Shown piece by piece: positions 22,036 to 33,134 of a stretch of 64,000 nt of DNA. A program made the position numbers and the translations under genes. The DNA is from Adenophora triphylla var. japonica. Taxonomy: Eukaryota > Streptophyta > Magnoliopsida > Asterales > Campanulaceae. Under the pieces are notes generated by a model. It was not told the DNA's origin and did no database searches. It was given only the letters and a program-made list of their open reading frames with translations. Positions within the stretch are counted from its first letter, which is position 1, and each line of letters begins with the position of its first letter. The stretch spans positions 186,001 through 250,000 of the forward strand of contig JAFEMH010002100.1 of NCBI GenBank assembly GCA_022495995.1. The letters run 5' to 3'.

Positions 22036-23590
22036 TTAGTTTTCCACTCTCCAAGCATCATGCATCTGATGGGCTAATTCATCCCGCCAAGCAGTCCATT
22101 CACCTGATGTCTCAACGGAGTCTATTAACTCAACCTCACCCATGTTATAATCATTAGCACCAACTCCATTGACTTCATTATTGGCATCATGGTTTTGGTC
22201 AAGCTCCATCTCAATTGGATCAATAATCATCTCTCGACGAATAAAGTTATGTAGAATACAATAAGCCATGACTATTCTACCTTGGGTTCTCATAAGATAA
22301 TAAGAAGGACTCCTAAGTATTCCCCAACGCATCTAAAGTACACTAAAACAACGCTCTATGATATTACGTGCTTGTGCATGCTTCTTGTTAATATATTTCT
22401 CATGATTTTGTGGTTGTTACCCATCTCTAAATGTGGCTAGGTGATATCGTTGACATCGATAAGGTGTTAAAATACCAGATCCATTTGTATATCCCGCGTC
22501 AGTTAAGTAATATTGACCTGTAAACCAAGCCATTTTATTTTATCTAAATTATAAAAAAAGTTGTCAAAATATGTATTTGTTTTACCATGTGGGATCCTCA
22601 ATCCATTAGGCCTAGTAACAACATCACGTAGTACTCTACTATATGTTGCTTAACCTTCCCATCCGGGCAGTACAAATATAAAGTTCATATTTTTATCGCA
22701 TACCCCCAACACATTCATAGCTATTTCGCCTTTTCAAGATCTATATCTTGCTTTGTCTCATTCGACACAATTCACCCTAATGTTTGTACCAGCTAGTGCA
22801 CTTAAGTACCCCTACACAAATAAAGTAAATAAATATGTATAATTTTTACCAAAATTTTTCAAAGTAATGTCTACTTTATTCCATATTACCTCAAAATAGT
22901 TCCACCTTGTATCAATCGAATTACGAGATTCAGGTTCAAGTTTTACGAACAACTCTTAACCAAGCATCACAACTGCATTGAGGACCTCATTGAAATAATT
23001 ACTAATGGTTTGGCCTAATCTCCTGAAGTTGTAAGATATAGTTTTTTTTTATGGTGTGCAAGAATCAAGGTTCTAAAAAGCGCTAGGCGGATGCTAGGCG
23101 GCGGAGCCGGGCCTAGCATTTAGGTGGGGACTAGTCGGGATTAGTTGGGACCTAGGCGGGGCTTAGAACTAGGCATTGGAGAGGGGCCTAGTGTCTAGGC
23201 GGGGCCTAGGCTCCCTTAGGCTGGGTCTTTTAGAACACTGGCAAGAATGGATAAAAATGTTGCTACTTTCTCCTCTAAAGAAACATATTTCGAAGAAGAT
23301 ACCTCTTTATCTCTAACTAAATCACAAAGGACATTGAACGTGTATTGATTCATATGCAAGTTGTTAATGCATGATGTTTCACATTCTCTAAGCATCCTAT
23401 CAAGCTCCTCAATTTGCTTAGAAATCTTATCAACCAGACTGAATTTTTATCCTTCAAATATCCATTTTCAATCATTCATGATCTAGGTGACTGAAGTTGT
23501 CATCATATTGTAGAATACGTGCATAGCCACAAAAATAGCATTCATCGCAATAAAAACTGCCATCTCCTCCTCATTTGTAGATGAATACAT
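22036..23590 (-). pseudogene. PIF/Harbinger DDE transposase, interrupted by MITE
   Basis: Read right to left: an N-terminal region with MNQYTFNVLCDLVRD (about 23350) and KYVSLEEKVATFLSIL (up to 23249), the MITE insertion, then KTISYNFRRLGQTISNYFNE (about 23045-22985), NIRVNCVE (near 22790), CDKNMNFIFVLPGW (about 22700), and after a probable intron YYLTDAGYTNGSG (about 22500), RCQRYHL, ARNIIERCFSVL and LRSPSYYLMRTQGRIVMAYC (22310 on). The family uses D-D-E chemistry with TTA/TAA targets. At least five stops are present. Confidence 0.85.
23066..23240. mobile_element. hAT-type MITE, 175 bp
   Basis: It is flanked by the perfect 8-bp duplication GCAAGAAT (23058-23065 and 23241-23248), typical of hAT. 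Terminal inverted repeats are CAAGGTTCTAAAAAG and, reversed, CAGTGTTCTAAAAG. The interior is G/C-rich with repeated CTAGGCGG-type blocks, in contrast to the A/T-rich host. It lies inside the Harbinger transposase. Confidence 0.9.
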
Positions 23591-23771
23591 TTCTATATAA
23601 CACATAAATTGATAAATATACATTATAAAAATATTACTTTTCTAAGAATTTTTTTACAACAGCAAAATAAATATAAAAAAAAATTGTACACCAAGGGAAA
23701 ATGCAGGACAACAGAGTATCCATGTTGAATCCAAAAACATATATTCAAAATGGACTTGGAAAGAACAATTA

Positions 23772-23912
23772 CTACCTCTGTCCCAAAATAAATGATCAAA
23801 ATAATTTCAATTTTGTTCTTGATTAAGAGAAAATTTGAAAAAAGTTTTAGTCATTCATTTTGGGACGGAGGAAGTGAAAAAGATTTGGTTATTCATTTTG
23901 GGACGGAGGGAG
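23772..23912. mobile_element. Stowaway-like MITE
   Basis: TA duplications (23770-23771, 23913-23914) flank termini CTACCTCTGTCCCAAAATAA and its inverse ending GGGACGGAGGGAG, the standard Stowaway (Tc1/mariner) ends. The right end is duplicated internally at about 23851-23870. Confidence 0.92.
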
Positions 23913-23914
23913 TA

Positions 23915-24106
23915 TATATTAAAAAAGATTTAGGCAAGGTTTCCTCTCAATTTGTTTACAGACAATTTATCAAACACCTTATGTGAAACATTGAAATAAC
24001 ATAGCTATATCATATTGAGTCTAAATTGTAATTACACGCATAATGTTTACCTGATTGCCCACCAAACTTGCGAAAGAACTAACCTTGAATCACCGAATAC
24101 TACAAT
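23915..24106. other. unannotated A/T-rich spacer
   Basis: There is nothing recognisable between the Stowaway MITE and the start of the SIRE-like LTR. Confidence 0.5.
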
Positions 24107-25030
24107 TGTTGAGATAAAAAATAACTTTGTAAGTGTGAGTGTTTCACACGTGTTTACCAAGGATGCTTTCTAATTATTAGGATTTGTATCTTTCTTATTT
24201 TTTAAATATATTTGTAAATATCTTCTTTAATTTATTTAGTTGTTATTAATTATGGACTAACCTATTAATTAGTTTCCTTATTTTAGTGTATCTTTAGATT
24301 ATTTTGTAGGACTCTCACATGTATTAGGAAGCTCTATTTGTGGTGAAGATCAACACAAGAAAGAATCCAAGTCAATGGAGGAAGTATTTGTGATCTTTCT
24401 GGAGATTTACATAGGCTTTATTTTAGGATAGGGTGAATAGGATTTGTTGGAAGAATACTCCAAGATATACATGGATTTGGAAGGAAGATCTCTATATGAT
24501 TTAAGACTTCTTTTTTCTTGAAGGAATCCAATATAAGGAAGGATTGGCTTGATTGACAAAAGTTCAAAGAAAGCTAGAAGTCTAAATATGGAGGATCTTT
24601 TCAAGTAAATCATTCCCTACAACTTAGAATTTTCACTCCTATATAAGAAGACTACATGGTCCATTCATATACACGGTTTTTGATGATGCATTCCTGCGAT
24701 TCCAAAAGAGAGATCAACTATTTTTTAGTGCTTTTGTGAAAGTTATTTTGTTACACAAAGTTCTCATTGAACTTGTGTTTTTAGTGGTTAAGTATTTTGT
24801 TTTTTCTCATGTTTATTTGTAACCAAAGCATTAAATCGTTTATTAAATAGAAGTTTTTGTTGTCTACAGCAAGTTGTTGTAGATAAGTGGTAAACATTAT
24901 TTGTATTTCGTGTTTTATATTTATTATTCCACTGCAAATCTGATCGTGTAGTCCTTGGTGTCATCACATCAGGACTAACACCAGTACTTTGTTCATCTAT
25001 CCGACCGTCCTAGCTACTCAATTTCTTTCA
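24107..25030 (+). repeat. SIRE-like copia 5' LTR
   Basis: It starts TGTTGAGATAAA and ends TTTCTTTCA just before the PBS. It contains a clear TATATAAG promoter box at 24640-24647. No partner LTR is present in the window. Confidence 0.8.
24640..24647 (+). promoter_or_regulatory. TATA box of SIRE-like LTR
   Basis: TATATAAG follows a C-rich context and lies about 390 bp before the LTR end, a plausible U3/R junction. Confidence 0.65.
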
Positions 25031-25032
25031 AT

Positions 25033-25048
25033 TGGTATCAGAACTCCA
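25033..25048 (+). promoter_or_regulatory. primer-binding site, initiator Met-tRNA type
   Basis: TGGTATCAGAACTCC begins three bases after the LTR. Its first ten bases match the complement of the initiator Met-tRNA 3' end, the usual copia primer. Confidence 0.8.
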
Positions 25049-25087
25049 CTCGATTTCATTGAGAGAGATCCAGAAAGAGTAGTCATT

Positions 25088-26104
25088 ATGGATGGTCATT
25101 TAAGTCAATATCGTTCTCCTATTTTAGATGGTACAAACTATGCTTTATGAAAAGCTAAGATGCATCTTTAAATCAAATCAATTGATGAGATGTCGTGGCT
25201 AATCATAATTGCCCCATGGTCTCCTCCTAATGTTGAAAGCAAGGATATAGTGGGTGAAACCTCTGAAAAATCTTACAAACTTAAACCTTTGGAAGACTGT
25301 ACTACAGCAGAAATTACCCTTGCTAATTATAATTCTAGAGCTCTAGGTGCTATATCAAGTTATGTTGATGAACACATATTTCGCCTAGTAATTAATCAGA
25401 ATGTAGCAAAAATAGGTTGGGATATTTTGCAAGGTCAATGTGATGGTGATGATAGTGTAAAGGCTACTAGGTTGAGAATTCTCATGACCAAGTTTGAAAA
25501 CTTGAGGATGAATGAGATTGAAGACATTAAAAGCTATTCAATGAAATTAAGAGAAATATCGAATGCATGTCACTCCCTAGGTGAGCCTATATCAAATGCA
25601 AGGTTGGTAAGTAAGATGTTAAGAACTGTAACTGAAAATTTTAACATCAAAATTGTTGTTGTTGAAGAAGCACATGACACCACGACCATGGGAATATACT
25701 CTTGTGGGTATTCTGACGATGTTCAAAATGAATATGTTAATTCAACAGCAACATAAGGCTGATAGTATTGCTCTTGTTGATGCTCTTTCCAGTGCCTCCA
25801 AAGTTTCTAAAGAAATTGTAGACATCTCTAAAGAAATAGATAAATCTAATTTGGAAATTGAAGATGTGGATTTACTCACTAAAAGGTTTACATCATTTTT
25901 AAAGAACAAAAAGGATAATAAGTTTCCATCAGAAAGCCAAAACACATCAACTTTTGAAAATTCTGAGGAGGATACTAGAAATACATTTAAACAGCCTAGA
26001 GTTTTTCAAAAAGGAAATCTGATTATGTTCACTATAGAGCCTGTGTAAAGGCTTTGGTCACTTTGCTAGTGAGTGAGCCAACACTCTGAAGAAAAAGGGG
26101 ATGA
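25088..26104 (+). pseudogene. SIRE-like copia Gag, N-terminal part
   Basis: The ATG at 25088 opens a copia Gag (UBN2/DUF4219-like). Two early stops (TGA at 25148 and TAA near 25170) precede a long open block (25190-25690) with NSRALGAISSYVDEHIFRL and KSYSMKLREISNACHSLGEP. A frameshift near 25690 leads to a second frame (25760-26040) rich in Lys/Asp/Ser. The zinc knuckle (CKGFGHFASE) follows at about 26050, with its third Cys converted to TGA. The Tekay element inserted immediately after. Confidence 0.85.
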
Positions 26105-26109
26105 GCTTA

Positions 26110-28553
26110 TGTGGGCGCCTCCCAATTCCCGGAACCTATAAACTCGTGTCCCAGGATGGAGGGTCCCAAAATACCATTTAAGAAAAAAACTTTTCTTTAC
26201 TTTAACATGAAAAGTATACAACCCATTTTCAAAACAATTTCAAAATAACCCCTCTACTCGGAGGCAATATACAACCCTGTTTAAACAGTTATAACCTGTA
26301 TAAGTACGAGTACTACAACTGAAAAGGCTCACACAAGCCAACTTTCAAACAAACCAATCTCAGGGTTAATTACAACACCACACAACTGAAACATGTTTAT
26401 AAAAGTTTTATATACAAAACTTTTCCCAAAAGAATAACAACCATGACAATCCCAACTCCCCAAATCAACACATACCCTGACAATCCCAAAAGATGTCCAA
26501 ACTCCTCCCCGGCCTCATCGGTCCGGTCCTCCTGTCTCAGCGGGATCTAAAACAATAAAGGGAGAAAGGGTGAGATAAAATCTCAGCAAGCTATTATGTA
26601 TGCAACAATATGCCATACAATATGCAACACATAACCAGGTTTCTCAATATCAAATACGCAACACATAAATAGGTTGCTCAATATCACATTGGTAAAGCAG
26701 TAAACACATTCCGTTACCTTTTCTTTACCTTTCCCATCTGAATCATACACAGTATAACGGTGGGAGTAATACTCCGCTCATTTGTGAACTGCTAGTGCAT
26801 ATTCACGTCATATACGATCTCTATCGGAGACCCATATAAGATATCAGCTATCTTAGGACTGACTGCACATATCCATAGAAGCTGTACACCCCTAACCCGT
26901 GGCCACAGAAGGGGGAACGGACAGGTATACGGAAATCTAAACACCTTATGAAATATCTTCTCATAAGTTATAGTATTCCATATACCCCCGAGAATCAGCT
27001 GATATAACCATATTCAAGCACATAACCAATACTTGAAAATAAGTCCACCCCATGGAACATCAATACATATATATAACATGGTACTGCAACTCATGTTAAA
27101 CCAATCACAATAGTGCACATATATTTCAACACTATTGAATAACACAATCCAATGACATGGTATGAATACTCATGCTCAACAATTAAACCAGTGCAACACG
27201 TATTTACACACTATGTGCACAACTAATAATGAATATTTAAACACATAAGGGAACAGTAAATATCACATAAGCCCTACACGTTCATAATATAGTATTAGAC
27301 ACCTTCTCTAGAGATTCCATAACAAATTACCAAGTTTTACAAACTTTGGTTTAAGTTCCACCATTGCCTTTCAAGCATTTTCAGATCAATTTTTAAAGAC
27401 CTTTCGTTTATCATTTTGGGTCATTTCAGACTCCATGGTATAGTACTAATGTTGTACTGACATTATAGTTATAGAAGGATCAATTCCATACTAGCTTGCT
27501 TAGGGTTACAAGCTTACAAACTCAGCCTCGGGAACTGTCCACGGGTCCACCTTGATGCCACCAGAAGCTTAAAAGAATTGATCAAATAATTTGGGTTACA
27601 AATTTAAGTGACATCAGAGGATGGAAAAACAACAACACTTACTATAGTTCCCTTAATTAGGATCACAAGCTGCCCATGAAGTGGGCCTTAAGTGATGGTT
27701 TTCCCTTGACTTGGGAACTAGCATAAATGAGATGAAAAGTTTCTAGAGGCATGAGTACACAATAATGGTGTTGCACGATTTATACATTAAGTAGACTAGT
27801 TTCGGCTAATAAACACTACAGAGCACATACGAGGCTCAAAATAATTAAATAAATAAATATACTAGGTTTGTACCAATCAAGAAACAGGACAAAAGAATTC
27901 CATTCTAAACATCCAAATAAAATGACCAATATTACCAAAGATCATTTATACCACATAATAACATTATTTAAATGTATGAACAATTATTTGAACAAAATCA
28001 TAATAACTTACCAAAATTTTCCGAAATAAAAGGAAGATATAATTGGCTAAACTTGCTCTAATCGACTCCCTGATCACAAATATGAAGTCAGAATTTGAAA
28101 CGGAGCAACGGATGATTTTCTACGAATTTTTGAAGGTAACCCTAGGTTTTTGGAACGATACGTATACTGAGAAGTACTGAGGAAGATTAGGAATGAATGT
28201 TCTGGGTGATAATTGATATTTATATAAATATTTACACCTTGGCTCCTTCTAGAATCCAATAATTACAAACAACCACCTTATACTTATTTTTACACATAAG
28301 CTCCTCAAACTTTTTTTTTATAACACTTTCATTTAAATTTTCAAGTGTCATAACTTTGGCATATAATTTCCCTATACTCCATTTAAACATTATATATTCC
28401 AAATCAATATAATAACATCTAAATTCACGGAAATGACCAAATAAACACATAATCAACCCAAATAGCAAATAATGCATAATAGGGAATGCAATGCACCCCA
28501 ACCCCATGTGCTTCACGTGTGACCAAAATGTGCCTAGGTTTAGGGTCGTGACA
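26110..28553 (-). repeat. Tekay 3' LTR
   Basis: 2444 bp; plus-strand ends TGTGGGCGCC and GGGTCGTGACA. It matches 33135-35582 throughout with scattered substitutions and small indels. Confidence 0.95.
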
Positions 28554-28568
28554 CTCACTCCCCCTTAA
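28554..28568 (-). promoter_or_regulatory. Tekay polypurine tract
   Basis: The minus strand reads TTAAGGGGGAGTGAG immediately before the 3' LTR, a strong purine tract. Confidence 0.85.
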
Positions 28569-28593
28569 ATAAAATTTGTCCTGAATTTGGACT

Positions 28594-30198
28594 TCACTTA
28601 TCTGAATGATCAAACAAATCAGGATACTTTTGTTTCATCTCAGATTCCAATTCCCAAGTAGCTTACTCAATGGTGTGATTCTTCCAAAGAACTTTCACCA
28701 CGGGAATACTCTTGGTACGCAATTATCGGACCTGCCACTCCAAAATCCGCAAGGGTACCTCCACATAGGTCATATTCGCCTGGACATCCTCAGGAGGAGA
28801 ACTCAGAACATGAGAGGAATTATAACAGTACTTCCTCAACATGGAAACATGAAACACATCATGGAGAGAAGAAAGAGATGGAGGTAGAGCCAATCGATAG
28901 GCTAACTCACCTACCTTCTCTAACACCTCGAATGGACCAACAAATCTAGTAGCCAACTTCCCTTTGTTGCCAAACCTTTTGATCCCCATTCTTGGTGAGA
29001 TCTTCAAGAATACCAAATCACCAACCTGAAAGGATAACTCCCTTCTTCTAGTGTCGGCATAGCTCTTCTGACGACTCTGGGCTGTCCTCAATCTGTTAAG
29101 GATCACTTTGATCTTTTCAGTTGGGCCTCTAACCAAGTATGGACCCCAAAGTCTAGCCTCACCAACCTCGTCCCAACACATTGGGGACCTACATTTCCTC
29201 CCATATAGTGCCTCATATGGTTCCATCTCAATGCTGGATTGGTAGCTATTGTTATAGGTAAAATTCCACTAAAGGCAAATGGTCTTCCGAAGATAACTGG
29301 AAGTCCATCACACAAGCCCGTAGCATGTCCTCGAGAATCTGAATGGTCCTCTCTGTCTGCCCATCAGTTTGAGGATAAAATGATGTGCTAAAACTTAACT
29401 TAGATCCCAGGGCTTCATGCAAAGCCCTCCAAAACCGCGAGGTGAATCTCGGATCCCTATCAGATACAATGTTGACAGGTACTCCATGCAATCTCACAAT
29501 CTCGCAAATATACAACTGGGCCAATCTCTCCAATGAATACTTGGTTGAAACTGGTAGAAAATGAGCTGATTTGGTCAATCTATCCACAATCACCCATATA
29601 GCATCCATCTTCCTCGAAGTAGGAGGCAATCCAGTCACAAAATCCATAGAAATGCCCTCCTACTTCCATTCCGAAATATCCAGTGGCTGAAGTAATCTTG
29701 ATGGCCTCTGATGTTCCGCTTTGATCTGTTGACAAGTTAAACACTTGGACACAAATTCTGCAATCTCCTTTTTCATGCCATTCCACCAGTAACCCCTCTT
29801 CAAATCCTGATACATTTTGGTGCTTCCTGGATGAATAGCAAATCGGGACTTATGGCCATCCTCTAATACCTGTCTTTTGATCTCTGGGGAAGAAGGTACG
29901 CAAATCCTTCCTTTGAAGGTTAGAATTCCATCCTTGTTCACCGAAAACTCTCCAGACTTTCCATCTTGCAATTTCTCCCTAATTTTCTGCAATTCATTAT
30001 CATTCAACTGAGCTTCCATAAGATTCCCATATAAAGTAGGAACAACTCTGACATTGGCAAACAACATATCACCTCTCACTTTCCGAGACACCAAGGACGA
30101 TAAATGGGCCTTACGGCTAATAGCATCAGCCACCACGTTAGCCTTCCCGGGATGATAAGAAATGACACAATCATAATCCTTCAGAAGCTCCAACCAAC
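28594..30198 (-). pseudogene. Tekay integrase with chromodomain, broken
   Basis: After the RNase H end (YDCVISYHPGKANVVADAIS) comes the HHCC zinc region with CLTCQQIKAEHQRP. The DDE core follows: MDFVTGLPPT (Asp), IVSDRDPRFTSRFW (Asp) and FYPQTDGQTERTIQ (Glu). After a one-base frameshift near 29235 come YEALYGRKCRSP and a GPFEVLEKVG block, then a chromodomain (TYVEVPLRILEWQVR ... PVVKVLWKNHT ... ATWELESEMK) ending at 28594. Stops: TAG at the start of the core (SEWK-stop near 29657) and two in the chromodomain (28720-28722 and 28662-28664). Chromodomains steer integration to heterochromatin in this lineage. Confidence 0.92.
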
Positions 30199-31828
30199 GC
30201 CTCTATCTATTGTTCAATTCCTTCTGGGTAAACAAGTACTTCAGGCTCTTATGATCTGTAAATATCTCAAATTTTGCTCCATACAAGTAATGTTTCCACT
30301 TATGCAATGCAAAAACAATGGCAGCCAACTCCATATTGTGGGTAGGATAATTCTGCTCCGCTGGTGATAACTTCCTCGAAGCATACGCGATTACCTTCCT
30401 ATTTTGCATAAGTACACAACCCAGTCCCTCTTTAGAAGCATCACTGAATATAACAAAGTTCTCACAACCCTCTGAAAGTGTAAGAATAGGAGCTGAAGTC
30501 AATCTCTTCTTCAGTTCAGTAAAGCCAGTTTCAGACTTAGCATCCCATATAAATGGTACATTCTTCCGAGTCAATCTGGTCAATGGAGTTGCAATCCTCG
30601 AAAATCCCTCTATAAATCTTTGATAATACCCCGCTAAACCAAGGAAACTACGAACCTCTGTCACTATAGAAGGTTGTTTCCAATTGACTACGACCTCAAT
30701 CTTTGTAGGATCCACTGCAATACCAGTACTAGATACCACATGACCCAAGAAAGAAATCTGTTCCAGCCAAAACTCACATTTACTGAACTTTGCAAATAAC
30801 TGTTTCTCGCAAAGCACGGATAAAACAATTCTCAAGTGCCTCTCGTGATCTTCCCTGGATTTTGAGTATACCAGGATATCATCAATAAAAACCACAACAA
30901 AACTATCAAGATACGGTTTGAAGATCCTGTTCATCATATCCATAAAGAATGTTGGTGCATTGGTCAACCCAAATGGCATAACAAGAAATTCATAATGCCC
31001 ATACCTTGTTCTAAAAGCTGTTTTAGAAACATCATCTGGCTTGATTTTCAACTGATGGTATCCACTACGCAAGTTCAACTTGGAATATATAACGGAACCT
31101 TGGAGTTGATCAAATAAATCATCAATATGAGGAAGAGGATATTTATTCTTAATAGTAGCTTGATTCAGTAGTCTGTAATCAATACACAACCTCAATGTAC
31201 CATCCTTCTTCCTAACAAACAAAACTGGTGCTCCCCAGGGTGACACACTGGGACAAATAAAACCCCTGTCTATCAACTCCTGCAACTGAATTTTCAACTC
31301 TTTTAACTCAGCTGGAGCCATTCTGTAAGGTGCTTTAGAAATTGGTGAAGTACCCGACAATAAGTCAATACAAAATTCCACTTCTCTATCAGGAGGCATG
31401 GAATACTCAGTTGAGAATACGTCACTAAACTCATTCACAACTGGAACACAAGATAGTTCAGGAGACTTCTTACTAGAGTCTAACACATATGCCAAGTAAC
31501 CCTCACACCCTTTTGATAACAACTTTCTAGCCTTTATTGCAGATATAACATGAATGCCAAATAAAGATTTATCAGCATCAAATATAAACACAGGCACATC
31601 AGGCATAGAAAAGGTGACTCGCTTTCTGCGACAGTCCACCAAGGCATGACAAGAACTCAACCAGTCCATGCCTAAAATAACATCAAAATCTTGGATTGGT
31701 AACTCTACCAAATCCACTGGCAATACATGCCCACATATAATCACCTCACAGTCATGATAGATCAAAGAGGATTCGAGGTGCTCTCCCACAGGAGTAGAAA
31801 CCTCTAGCACATAGGGTAATAACTTAGG
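30199..31828 (-). pseudogene. Tekay protease, reverse transcriptase and RNase H
   Basis: A single long open stretch of about 535 codons. The protease region has [19 protein letters not shown]. The RT has [34 protein letters not shown] and the intact catalytic [13 protein letters not shown]. The RNase H has [38 protein letters not shown] and [11 protein letters not shown]. It is separated from gag by one TAG (31826-31828) and from the integrase by one TAG near 30200 (NNR-stop-RRW, where Gln is usual). Otherwise the frame is open, so it is the best-preserved RT in the window. Confidence 0.93.
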
Positions 31829-33034
31829 CTACTTATGCAATGTAAATGCAAAATGAGATACCATATAAGAATGAGACGATCCAGGGTCGATAAGAATACG
31901 AGCCCTGACCCCCGAGACACGAACAATACCTCTAATGACCGCGGTGGGATCTATCGCGCCTCGATCCAAAGCAAACACCCTACCTTGGACTCTCTCTTTA
32001 GGTTTCCCCTCAATATCTCTTTTCACTCCACCTTTGGGCTGGTCACCCTGTGGTCTACAACCCGCAGCTTGACCCTTTTTGAACTTAGGACAATCCTTTT
32101 TGAAGTGCCCCATCTCCCCACAATTCAGACATTTACCCTGCTTCCTCCAATAGCTATCTACAGAATGCCCTATCCTCTTGCAAAAGTTGCAAATAGTCCC
32201 AAATTGGCTAGATACCGAATGAGTTGAAACTGTTACTGTTCCTCCCTTAGCCACTCCAGAAGTTGAGGATTTAGGCTGACCCTTGCTCTGACCTGAAGTT
32301 TGGCCTGAAAACTTAGCCTTGCTTCCACTACCTTCAGATTTACCTCGATGTTCCTCAATGTCATTTTCAATTTTGTAGGCCATGTTTACTGCCGCGTGGT
32401 AGCTAGGAAAATCATGAGTCAATAATTGCTTTCTGAACTCCAGCCTGAGTCCCTTAAAAAACCTGTAAACCATCATGCCTTCATCTGGTACAAGATGTGG
32501 ACAATACCTCGCAAGCTCTGTAAATTTTGCAGAATATTGGGCCACTGACATTACCCCCTGCTCAAGTTTCAAGAACTCTACCTCTTTCTTATCTTTAGTG
32601 ATCACCGGGATGAAATGCTCCTTGAATTTCCCTGTGAAGTTATCCCAAGTTTGGGGCGTATGGTCCCGCTCCCAACTTTCCTTAAGAATTTGCCACCAAT
32701 GCTCCGCAGGACCCTCTAGTTTGAACACTGCACATCTGACTTTTTCTTCATCTGTGCTCTCCATTGCAACAAAGATTTTATTCATAGCTTCTAGCCACCT
32801 CTCTGCTATCAATGGATCTGGATCCCCGTTGAAACTGGGTGGAGATAATTTGATAAACTTTTCTAACCCCTGTGTTGGCCTTGCCTCAGGTTGCTGCTGT
32901 GCTCGACCCTGAGCTGCCATATTCTGAAGGAATACCCGAAACATAGCCCTCATCTCAGCGTTCTGGTTTCCCCCAGCTCCCTGATCCCCAATGTTTCCCT
33001 GATCTCTCTGCGGGTCATCCCCAGTCCCAGCCAT
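31829..33034 (-). pseudogene. Tekay Gag (capsid, zinc knuckle) into protease N-terminus
   Basis: Start chosen at ATG 33034 (MAGTGDDPQRD), as usual for this family. Capsid: PPSFNGDPDPLIAERWLEAM, AVFKLEGPAEHWWQ, FKEHFIPV and RYCPHLVPDEGMMVYRFFKG. A Ser/Gly-rich linker is followed by a CCHC knuckle CLNCGEMGHFKKDC at about 32095-32140. The open frame runs on into the protease (ILIDPGSSHSYMV, where DTGSS is expected: the T is P here) and stops at TAG 31826. Gag and Pol would be one polyprotein if that codon were sense. Confidence 0.93.
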
Positions 33035-33114
33035 TACAATGATCCCTGCAATAAACACTCGGCATCAGATATCACACACTCCCCCTTAGACTAGACATCT
33101 ATCCTTGACTTCTA

Positions 33115-33132
33115 GCCAAAGCTCTGATACCA
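33115..33132 (-). promoter_or_regulatory. Tekay primer-binding site, initiator Met-tRNA type
   Basis: The minus strand reads TGGTATCAGAGCTTTGGC, two bases after the 5' LTR. The first 12 bases match the initiator Met-tRNA complement. Confidence 0.88.
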
Positions 33133-33134
33133 AT

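Larger units (their letters stand above)
20925..23590 (-). mobile_element. PIF/Harbinger DNA transposon remnant
   Basis: Two convincing components lie on the minus strand: a DDE transposase and a Myb/SANT-like protein, the two-protein system of PIF/Harbinger. Both carry stops and frameshifts. The transposase is also cut by a MITE. Terminal inverted repeats and the 3-bp TSD were not identified, so the limits given are those of the coding parts. Confidence 0.85.

Noticed and set aside
23792..23986. Plus-strand 64-codon frame
   Set aside because: It lies within the Stowaway MITE and its flank; it is not a gene.
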